DNA of 23,835 nt from Pelagadaptatus sp034112445 (lineage in GTDB: Bacteria; Pseudomonadota; Gammaproteobacteria; Pseudomonadales; Cellvibrionaceae). The position numbers and the translations under genes were made by a program. Shown here in pieces: positions 14,658-21,532 of this stretch. The notes beneath the pieces were generated by a model. It was not told the DNA's origin, made no database searches, and worked only from the letters and a program-made list of their open reading frames with translations. Location of the stretch: contig JAWUVI010000031.1 in the NCBI GenBank assembly GCA_034112445.1, positions 1 to 23,835 on the forward strand, given 5' to 3'. The stretch's first letter is position 1; every line of letters begins with the position of its first letter.

Positions 14658-15122
14658 TTACTCGAACGTCACAAAATCACTTCCCGCTAATGCACTGCGC
14701 AATCTTGAAATACGCTCCTTCAATACAGTTTCATCATAGGCTTTTGCTGGAACGGCGCCCCAAATGGCCTTGGGCCAAGCCGAATCATTTTTATTGCGAG
14801 CGACATGATGTAAGTGCAATTGAGGCACCATATTGCCTAGCGCTCCAACATTCATTTTATCTGGAACAAATAAATCGCTCATAACTTCCGCTAGATGACA
14901 CGATTCGACCATCAATTGCTGGCGATCGACTCCTGATAAATGATGTATTTCTTGCTTACCTTCACGCTTGGGCACCAAAATACACCACGGGTAATTAGCA
15001 TCCCGAGACAGCAACACCATGCACAAAGTGAATTCGCCAAGCGTTACGGTATCTGCCGCTAAACGTTCATTGAGTATAAATTTTTTTTGCACATCTAATT
15101 CAGACATTGGTTTTATCTCCAT
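14658..15122 (-). CDS. HIT-family nucleotide-binding protein
   Basis: A 154-residue protein of the histidine-triad superfamily in its Pseudomonas-type branch. Key stretches are YPWCILVPKREGKQEIHHL, FVPDKMNVGALGNMVPQLHLHHVARN, and a C-terminal WPKAIWGAVPAKAYDE. The catalytic region reads HLHH (His103, His105, His106) rather than the spaced HxHxH of HinT, which I believe is usual for this branch. HIT proteins hydrolyse or transfer nucleotides; the substrate here is unknown. Translation may start at 15122 (GGGGA upstream) or at ATG 15107 (GGAG upstream); the data do not decide. It is divergent from proS. Confidence 0.9.
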   Translation of the reverse strand: MEIKPMSELDVQKKFILNERLAADTVTLGEFTLCMVLLSRDANYPWCILVPKREGKQEIHHLSGVDRQQLMVESCHLAEVMSDLFVPDKMNVGALGNMVPQLHLHHVARNKNDSAWPKAIWGAVPAKAYDETVLKERISRLRSALAGSDFVTFE

Positions 15123-15191
15123 TATATTTCCCCACAGACGCTTCCATCTGTAGAATGGCGCCTCGTTGTGGGTTGCATAAGGCTAATTAAA

Positions 15192-15259
15192 GTTTAGCCC
15201 AGAACTACATTTAACCCCGAATCATATTTAACCCAAAGTCATATTTAGTTTCGAGACTT
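15192..15259 (+). repeat. Degenerate 17-bp tandem repeat in the proS leader
   Basis: Four consecutive 17-bp units share a .TTTA.C frame: GTTTAGCCCAGAACTAC, ATTTAACCCCGAATCAT, ATTTAACCCAAAGTCAT and ATTTAGTTTCGAGACTT. Units 2 and 3 are the most alike. The array ends 22 bp before the proS ATG, so it lies in the promoter or 5' leader. Confidence 0.6.
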
Positions 15260-15281
15260 TAATTTAGAGACAAGAGTTATC

Positions 15282-17003
15282 ATGAGAGCCAGCCGTTTTC
15301 TTATCGCAACACTCAAAGAAACCCCTTCCGATGCCGAAGTCGTTAGCCACCAGCTGATGTTGCGCGCAGGCCTTATCCGTAAGCTCGCATCAGGTCTCTA
15401 CACTTGGCTACCTTTAGGCTTAAGAGTATTACGTAAAGTAGAGGCTATAATTCGCGAAGAAATGAACGACGCTGATGCTCAGGAGCTCCTCATGCCTGTA
15501 GTTCAGCCGTCTGAACTATGGCAAGAATCAGGACGCTGGGAACAATACGGTCCTGAATTATTGCGAATTAAAGACCGCAATCAGCGCGAGTTTTGTCTTG
15601 GTCCAACCCATGAAGAAATCATTACGGATCTAATTCGCAATGAAGTAAGCAGCTATAAACAACTACCTGCTAATTTCTATCAAATACAAACCAAATTTAG
15701 AGATGAAATTAGGCCTCGATTTGGCATTATGCGTTCACGTGAATTCATCATGAAAGACGCCTATTCATTCCACGCTAATCAAGAATGTCTACAACAGACC
15801 TATGACCGCATGCACACAGCCTACTGCAACATCTTTACCCGTATAGGTTTAAATTTCCGGCCGGTATTGGCTGACACAGGCTCTATTGGCGGCTCTTGTT
15901 CCCATGAGTTTCATGTCCTAGCCGACAGCGGTGAAGATGACATCGCATTTAGTGATGGCAGTAATTTTGCCGCGAACGTTGAACTTGCGGCCGCACTTCC
16001 GCCTCAGCACCTTTGTGAACCAACGCAAGCGCTTCACGAGGTTGCCACGCCTGGCCAACACACGATTGATGAAGTATCAAAATGCTTACATGTTTCTCCT
16101 GCTCAAGTACTAAAAACGTTAATTGTTCTAGGTGAAGCTGAAGCGGGAGAAGAACAACCGCTTATTGCTCTAGTTTTACGTGGCGATCACGAACTCAACG
16201 AAATCAAAGCTGAAAAGTTACCTGAAGTTGCCGAGCCTTTAACCTTTGCTCCTGCAGAAAGGATCAAACAAGAACTCAACTGCGAAATAGGCTCACTAGG
16301 CCCCGTAGGATTAAGCATACCGGTTATTGTCGATCACAGCGCTGCAGCTACCGATGACTTTGTTTGTGGCGCCAATAAAGATGGCATCCATTTGGAAGGA
16401 GTTAATTGGAATAGAGACCTAGCGTTAACAACGACCGCCGACATTCGCAATGTTATCGCTGGCGACCCAAGTCCATGCGGACAAGGCTCTCTAGACATAA
16501 AACGCGGTATTGAAGTTGGGCATATCTTTCAGCTAGGCACTAAATACAGCACAGCGATGAAAGCATCTGTATTGGATGAAAACGGTAAAGATCAAGTAAT
16601 GACAATGGGCTGTTACGGAATCGGTGTTACCCGTGTTGTTGCCGCCGCAATAGAACAAAACAATGACGACAATGGCATTATTTGGCCTGCAGCTATCGCT
16701 CCCTTCCAAGTTGCTCTGGTACCGATCAATCTACATAAATCTGAAGCTGTTCGCGAACAATGTGAGTCTCTATACTTACAGTTAACCGCCGCAGGAATAG
16801 AAGTTCTCTACATGGATGAACCTAAGGCTCGTCTCGGTGTTATGCTCGCAAACACAGAGCTTATGGGTATCCCTCACCGTATTGTGGTTGGAGACAAAGG
16901 ATTAGAAAAAGGCACGCTGGAATATAAAAATCGAACCGCTGCCGAAAAACAAGAAATAGAACAATCTGACATTATGGGCTTTATACAATCGCAATTAAGC
17001 TAA
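15282..17003 (+). CDS. proS: Prolyl-tRNA synthetase, bacterial type
   Basis: A 573-residue class II synthetase. Motif 1 region is near 40-75 (GLYTWLPLGLRVLRKVEAII), motif 2 is in KFRDEIRPRFGIMRSREFIMKD, and a YbaK-like editing insertion spans about 220-390 (VSPAQVLKTLIV..., VDHSAAATDDFVCGANKDG). Motif 3 is in MGCYGIGVTRVVAA, and an anticodon-binding domain (FQVALVPINLH to the end) closes the protein. It charges tRNA-Pro, and the insertion normally clears mischarged Ala-tRNA-Pro. Length and order match E. coli-type ProRS. The leader contains the 17-bp tandem repeat. Confidence 0.98.
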   Translation: MRASRFLIATLKETPSDAEVVSHQLMLRAGLIRKLASGLYTWLPLGLRVLRKVEAIIREEMNDADAQELLMPVVQPSELWQESGRWEQYGPELLRIKDRNQREFCLGPTHEEIITDLIRNEVSSYKQLPANFYQIQTKFRDEIRPRFGIMRSREFIMKDAYSFHANQECLQQTYDRMHTAYCNIFTRIGLNFRPVLADTGSIGGSCSHEFHVLADSGEDDIAFSDGSNFAANVELAAALPPQHLCEPTQALHEVATPGQHTIDEVSKCLHVSPAQVLKTLIVLGEAEAGEEQPLIALVLRGDHELNEIKAEKLPEVAEPLTFAPAERIKQELNCEIGSLGPVGLSIPVIVDHSAAATDDFVCGANKDGIHLEGVNWNRDLALTTTADIRNVIAGDPSPCGQGSLDIKRGIEVGHIFQLGTKYSTAMKASVLDENGKDQVMTMGCYGIGVTRVVAAAIEQNNDDNGIIWPAAIAPFQVALVPINLHKSEAVREQCESLYLQLTAAGIEVLYMDEPKARLGVMLANTELMGIPHRIVVGDKGLEKGTLEYKNRTAAEKQEIEQSDIMGFIQSQLS

Positions 17004-17024
17004 GTGTTATACTGGCTAAATAAA

Positions 17025-17069
17025 GGCGTCATTCTTTGACGCCAGCCAAAGCTTAGCGTCTAGAATGAC
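17025..17069 (+). terminator. Two mutually exclusive hairpins after proS
   Basis: GGCGTCA (17025-17031) pairs with TGACGCC (17037-17043). Alternatively GTCATTCT (17028-17035) plus GACGC (17038-17042) pairs with GCGTC (17056-17060) plus AGAATGAC (17062-17069) in a longer stem. Neither has a strong U tract. It may reduce read-through from proS into the transglycosylase gene. Confidence 0.4.
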
Positions 17070-17089
17070 ACATCACCTCGTCAATCATC

Positions 17090-17665
17090 ATGGTTAAGAG
17101 AATGAGATTTAGCCTATTAATGATATTAGTGTTTGGCTTGAGCCTACAAGCTCAGGCCCAAATCGACTCTCCTCAAGTTGATAATGAATTACGCCAATTA
17201 CTCAAACAAACTATTGAGCAAAGCGATAGCTTTCAAGATCAGTACGACGCTGAAGTTTGGCTAGTTTCTAAGCGAGAGCCGTTAAAGCGTTTTATTCCTG
17301 ATATTCATAAACGCATGGATTTATTGCGCCGAATTCACCGGGCCGCAACCCAAGCTGACTTACAACCTGAAGTTGTCTTGGCGTTAATAGAAGTTGAAAG
17401 TCACTTTAATCCTTACGCTGTTTCTAGTGCTGGCGCTCAAGGGATGATGCAAATAATGCCCTTTTGGAAACACGAAATAGGCCGTCCTGAAGACAACTTA
17501 ATCGATATAGACACCAATCTTAAATACGGCTGTACGATCCTTAAGCATTACTTAAAAAGAGCTAATGGCCGCTTGATGGATGCATTGGCCAGATACAATG
17601 GCAGCTATGGACAGTATTGGTACCCACGTCGGGTCATGACTGCCATGGAAAGAAATTGGCGCTAA
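17090..17665 (+). CDS. Small SLT-domain lytic transglycosylase
   Basis: A 191-residue exported protein. The signal peptide (LLMILVFGLSLQAQAQ) is followed by a short helical lead and a goose-lysozyme-type SLT domain from about 85. ALIEVESHFNPYAVSSAGAQ carries the catalytic Glu103, then GMMQIMPFWK, NLKYGCTILKHYL and ALARYNGSYG follow. The enzyme class cleaves peptidoglycan with 1,6-anhydro ring formation in the periplasm. No lipobox is present, so it is probably soluble. No clear ribosome-binding site precedes 17090; an ATG four codons in is possible. The proS-transglycosylase neighbourhood is also found in Pseudomonas-type genomes. Confidence 0.9.
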   Translation: MVKRMRFSLLMILVFGLSLQAQAQIDSPQVDNELRQLLKQTIEQSDSFQDQYDAEVWLVSKREPLKRFIPDIHKRMDLLRRIHRAATQADLQPEVVLALIEVESHFNPYAVSSAGAQGMMQIMPFWKHEIGRPEDNLIDIDTNLKYGCTILKHYLKRANGRLMDALARYNGSYGQYWYPRRVMTAMERNWR

Positions 17666-17684
17666 TAGTAATCAGTTTCTTAGC

Positions 17685-18782
17685 ATGGCAGAATTAAGCC
17701 ATCATCTTACCAACGAGCTCGCCATGTTTCCCAGCAAACCCCAAGAGATTGAATCGAATCGAAAAGACAGCGTCAGCATCAGCATCACTCAGACTATTGT
17801 GCAGACCCTACACCATTTAAACATCCACAATACAGACGAACTGCTTCAGCAAGCCAACATCAATCCAGAGCTATTAGAGAAAACCGAAAACCGAATCGAT
17901 TTTGATAAACAACAAAATTTTTGGAGAATTGCGATACAGGCGGCTAATGATGATAGCTTCCCCATCTATTTTGCTTTGCAGAGCCGTTTAGCCACTTTCA
18001 ACATGGCTGGTCACGTAGCTACAAACACGCAAACGATGGGCGAGTCGTGGGACGCCACTCAAAAATATCAACAATTGGCAGGGGTTGGCGGTGAAGTAAT
18101 CATCACCCGCAACGCGCATGAAATCATAATGACCTACCAGCCTAAACTCCCCAATGAAAACACCTCAGATATCCGCAGCTGCTGTCTTCTTGCATCAACA
18201 ATAAATATTGGCCGCTGGATGATAGGTGAGCCTTATAATCCTCTGCGAGCAGAATTTTCAATCGCTCAGCCTTCAGACCTCCAGCTTTTTGAAGATTTTT
18301 TTAAGTGCCCGATTGTTTTTAATCAATCTGCAAATAGAGTTATTTTCGATCGGAGAATTGATGACATAAGAATTCCATACGCGAGTAAAGAGCTCTTCTA
18401 TCTCATGCAAAAAAAAGCTGACCAGTCCATTACCAACTTAAAGGCCCACAGTGAAATTGAAGAACGTGTGACTCATTTAATTGCATCAAATTTAATTAAC
18501 CAAGAGCCGGACAAAAATCTCATTGCCGAGAAGTTGGATATAAGCCCAAGAACACTGCAAAGAAAATTAGCAAAAGAAAACACCAGCTACCAAGAGATTC
18601 TAGACAAAACACGCTACGACTTAGCCCAAAGCTACTTGCACGAAACTCAGCTCACCATAACCGATGTTGCTTATATGCTCGGATTTACTGAACCCAGTGC
18701 ATTTTATAGAGCCTTCAAAAAATGGCACGGCATGACACCCGGAGCCTATCGTGAAAAATTACACCTACCAGATGAAGAATAA
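17685..18782 (+). CDS. AraC-family regulator with an arabinose-binding-like N domain
   Basis: A 365-residue transcription factor. The N-terminal 240 residues match the layout of the Arabinose_bd-type sensor found in OruR/ArgR-like AraC proteins (LLQQANINPELLE, FALQSRLATFNMAGHVATNTQTM, LRAEFSIAQPSD). The C-terminal double helix-turn-helix is complete: LIAEKLDISPRTLQRKLAKE, then ITDVAYMLGFTEPSAFYRAF and the closing WHGMTPGAYR. The effector is unknown. It begins 19 bp after the transglycosylase gene without a strong ribosome-binding site, and ATG 17724 is an alternative start. Its position next to the quinoprotein and TonB genes suggests that it controls them, by inference. Confidence 0.9.
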   Translation: MAELSHHLTNELAMFPSKPQEIESNRKDSVSISITQTIVQTLHHLNIHNTDELLQQANINPELLEKTENRIDFDKQQNFWRIAIQAANDDSFPIYFALQSRLATFNMAGHVATNTQTMGESWDATQKYQQLAGVGGEVIITRNAHEIIMTYQPKLPNENTSDIRSCCLLASTINIGRWMIGEPYNPLRAEFSIAQPSDLQLFEDFFKCPIVFNQSANRVIFDRRIDDIRIPYASKELFYLMQKKADQSITNLKAHSEIEERVTHLIASNLINQEPDKNLIAEKLDISPRTLQRKLAKENTSYQEILDKTRYDLAQSYLHETQLTITDVAYMLGFTEPSAFYRAFKKWHGMTPGAYREKLHLPDEE

Positions 18783-18803
18783 ATACTACTCGTAATATAG
18801 GTC

Positions 18804-18809
18804 TATAAT
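18804..18809 (+). promoter_or_regulatory. Possible -10 element before the membrane-protein gene
   Basis: A perfect TATAAT lies 22 bp after the regulator stop and 44 bp before the next ATG, without a recognisable -35 box at proper distance. That pattern is typical of activator-dependent promoters, so control by the upstream AraC protein is possible. Confidence 0.3.
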
Positions 18810-18852
18810 TCAGTCCTGCTACCCAACTAAATTTGGAGAAAATTCAATCGCC

Positions 18853-19407
18853 ATGAAGCTTACTTTCATTTTTTTGCTGTGCTTAGCCTACACCTATATC
18901 CGCTACGCTTTATTCGGCCCTACGGATATATCTCAATGGCCCGCATTTTTATTCAATAAAAGTATTTCGTTTTACGCGGTTATGATTTTGTGCCTTTCAG
19001 CATGGCTCTATAAAAATGGGGAATTACAGCAGTCGAAAAAGATGGGGCGCATTGTCTGGCACGCCGCAGTAATCCATATAGGTTTGTCTCTGGCACTGTT
19101 ATCTCCCGATTATTATAAGAAGTTTTATGACGAAGACAGTCTAACCCTTAACGGCGAATTTATTATGCTATTTGGGGTTTTAGCCGCCTACAGCTTTTGG
19201 CAAATACCAAACTTTGCCAAAAATTTGAGCGTCCAATATAAGATAAAATTATCAGCCTGCTTATTGGCTTTAGGCCATATTATTCCAATGGGAAGCAGCT
19301 GGTTAACACCAGCGGCATGGCACGGAGGCATGCCGCCGGTATCGCTGCTCAGTGCGTTATTGTGTGTGCTGGCGTTTGTTTTTATGCTGAAACCGCAGAA
19401 CAATTAA
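18853..19407 (+). CDS. Small multi-pass membrane protein with conserved-looking histidines
   Basis: I do not recognise this 184-residue protein with certainty. It has five or six hydrophobic segments (about 3-19, 38-54, 67-84, 101-117, 133-147, 161-179). Histidines lie in or beside them at 70, 75, 142 and 157 (VWHAAVIHIGLSL, LGHIIPMG, AWHGG). The FNKSISFYAV and RIVWHAAVIHIGL stretches resemble ferric-reductase-like or MsrQ-type haem-binding membrane proteins, but the usual paired spacing is not clear. GGAG lies about 14 bases upstream of the ATG, rather far. Its stop codon overlaps the stop of the convergent TonB receptor. A role in electron transfer next to the quinoproteins is speculative. 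Confidence 0.75.
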   Translation: MKLTFIFLLCLAYTYIRYALFGPTDISQWPAFLFNKSISFYAVMILCLSAWLYKNGELQQSKKMGRIVWHAAVIHIGLSLALLSPDYYKKFYDEDSLTLNGEFIMLFGVLAAYSFWQIPNFAKNLSVQYKIKLSACLLALGHIIPMGSSWLTPAAWHGGMPPVSLLSALLCVLAFVFMLKPQNN

Positions 19408-21452
19408 AATTCGCGCTGCAATTCCACATATAAACTACGACCGCCACCGACAAAATAACGATAGCTACCAAAAGAAAAATCAGCTCTTTCAGCGTAACGC
19501 TGATCCGCTATATTTTTAAGACGTATGTTGGCACTCCAGTCTTGATTGAGCTCTGTGTGTACACGTAAATTAAATAACGAATGCCCATCATAGGTATTGT
19601 CGTTTTCAGCATCTATATAATAATCGCCCATATACACCCATTCCAATTCAATCGAGGTTGATTCAGACAGACTGTATTTTAACTGCGAACTACCTTGCCA
19701 CTCAGGAGCCGTATCAAATTCATTACCATTAACTGAAGCGCCATTTAAATCACTGGCTTTATCGACTTGATGCTCTGCCCAAGCTGCCGCAACCTGCAGC
19801 AACCACTGCTGATTGAAACCGTATGATAAGCCCAGCTCCAAACCGCTGTGGCTCGACTCGCCATCACCTACCGTATCATTGTCAGATGCTTTAATAATCA
19901 CATCCTTTTTGCGCATACCATAAGCACTGACCTCCAGCGCTAATTTTTCACCCCCATAGCGCACTCCAGCCTCCAAACTTTTCAAAGTCTTTTCTTCAAA
20001 TTGTGATAGGTCAGGATTGTCCGCTAATAAACGATAACGCTCGTTTATTTGGGGCGCACGGTAAGCGCTCGCCACACGACTATAAACTACCCATGTGTCC
20101 GTCAGCTGATGAGTGAAACCAACGTGAAAACTAGGATTGTTAAAGCGGTCGGAGCGGTCGGCCGGGCGGTAATAACGACACCCAGGAGCAGCGCAAGCGG
20201 AGCCATCATCACGAGTATCTCCAGCCAACATATTATTGTCGTAATCGTATTGAATGTGCTCAAAACGTACACCGGCCTCAACGGTTGTTGTATCACTAAG
20301 ATTCCATTCAACATTGGCAAACGCCGCCAATAAATTACTAGTTACTTCAAAGTCATAGTGCTGGCCTTGGTATCTCAGCGCACCAAAACCACCATCGACT
20401 TCGTCTTGCCTCTCCTTAACCCACATATTGGCCCATTCAAAATCAATACCCATCCATAGACTTAACTCAGTACTCAGCATGGTTTCAAAAATACCATTTA
20501 GGCCAAAGCTATCTTGGCCATTTTTCTCCACCGCCAATACCGGTAAATAATGCTGCATGAACTCCATTTCGCTGCTGCGTAAATAAGGTGTTAAAGACCA
20601 GCTATCACCGTCATTATTTTGCCAAGTTAAGCGGCTCGATAATCTCAACGATTGCGCATCTCGATACGCCTCAGGGCTGTCATTATTATTCCAGCTCCCA
20701 TGCTCATAAGCTTCCCGCCCTTCTTTAACATAGGTTGCGGTTTCCTGATTCAAATTAGTCAGCGATAAATGTGACTGAGCTTCAAAATCCTCTTCAGAGA
20801 AGCCATGTTTTATGGATACTTTCTGTTGATCAAACCCTGAATCGTCTTTGAAGCTGCCATTACTATTACCGTTTGCCGCAACTTGCCATGAATGTGCACC
20901 CTGCACTGAGTGCACTCCCACTTTAATGCGCTTGTAATCGTGAGGACCAAGTTCCAAGGCAGCATAATTGGACTCTACTTTTGGGGACAAGGAGTTGATC
21001 ACTCCGTGCATGGCATTAGATCCGTAAAAAACACTGCCTGCCCCACGCCACACTTCAAAGCCGCTGGCTTGCTCAGCATTCACTTCAAACAATTGATTCA
21101 CATTGCATAAACCACTGGGGCGAGTAGGCAAGCCATCTTCAGCCACTAAGGTTTCACCGCAACTGCCTGGGCCTGTGTAAACGGGAGAGCGCACCGATGC
21201 CAACAATTCTTGACCATCACCACGACTCAGCCACACACCAGGGATCCTAACAGCGGCTTCTTGTATGTGGGCGTGTCCTATCTCAGTTAATTCATCTGCA
21301 CTTAAGCGTCCTACTTGTCCGGTCAGGGTCATGGCCGACTGGCCATCACGTCGCCCGGTTACAACAACTTCATCAAGATAGGAGCTTGCTATGGAAATTT
21401 CTGACAACGCTAACAATAGAACTGGAGCGGCGCGGGTAAATTTTATAGTCAT
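19404..21452 (-). CDS. TonB-dependent outer-membrane receptor
   Basis: A 682-residue receptor. A signal peptide covers about 1-24 and the TonB box DEVVVTG lies at 27-33. The plug domain contains IQEAAVRIPGVWLSRGDGQE, then GFEVWRGAGSVFYGSNAMHGVIN. A 22-strand-type barrel ends in QREF with terminal Phe. Cysteine pairs occur in the plug (GSCGETL, GLCNVN) and in a barrel loop (SACAAPGCRYYRPADR), where disulfides are likely. The YRAPQINERYRLL segment is typical of a widespread family of uncharacterised receptors in marine and alphaproteobacterial genomes. The substrate is unknown. It follows the PQQ dehydrogenase with a hairpin between them, so a link to PQQ or alcohol uptake is possible but unproven. 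Confidence 0.92.
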   Translation of the reverse strand: MTIKFTRAAPVLLLALSEISIASSYLDEVVVTGRRDGQSAMTLTGQVGRLSADELTEIGHAHIQEAAVRIPGVWLSRGDGQELLASVRSPVYTGPGSCGETLVAEDGLPTRPSGLCNVNQLFEVNAEQASGFEVWRGAGSVFYGSNAMHGVINSLSPKVESNYAALELGPHDYKRIKVGVHSVQGAHSWQVAANGNSNGSFKDDSGFDQQKVSIKHGFSEEDFEAQSHLSLTNLNQETATYVKEGREAYEHGSWNNNDSPEAYRDAQSLRLSSRLTWQNNDGDSWSLTPYLRSSEMEFMQHYLPVLAVEKNGQDSFGLNGIFETMLSTELSLWMGIDFEWANMWVKERQDEVDGGFGALRYQGQHYDFEVTSNLLAAFANVEWNLSDTTTVEAGVRFEHIQYDYDNNMLAGDTRDDGSACAAPGCRYYRPADRSDRFNNPSFHVGFTHQLTDTWVVYSRVASAYRAPQINERYRLLADNPDLSQFEEKTLKSLEAGVRYGGEKLALEVSAYGMRKKDVIIKASDNDTVGDGESSHSGLELGLSYGFNQQWLLQVAAAWAEHQVDKASDLNGASVNGNEFDTAPEWQGSSQLKYSLSESTSIELEWVYMGDYYIDAENDNTYDGHSLFNLRVHTELNQDWSANIRLKNIADQRYAERADFSFGSYRYFVGGGRSLYVELQREF

Positions 21453-21480
21453 TCTGGTTATGATCTCTTTAATTGAAAAT

Positions 21481-21505
21481 GCCGAAGTGAGTTCATCACT
21501 TCGGC
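21481..21505 (-). terminator. Hairpin between the PQQ dehydrogenase and the TonB receptor
   Basis: GCCGAAGTGA (21481-21490) and TCACTTCGGC (21496-21505) form a perfect 10-bp stem with a five-base loop. On the minus strand it is followed by ATTTTC, a weak U tract. It can end the dehydrogenase transcript or reduce read-through into the receptor gene, which starts 28 bp later. Confidence 0.65.
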
Positions 21506-21532
21506 ATTAGGGTTAATACGGATTAAGGTGCT

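Noticed and set aside
15166..15193. proS promoter boxes TTGTGG and TAAAGT
   Set aside because: The match is weak (16-bp spacing, poor -10), and the tandem repeat just downstream makes the true start point uncertain.
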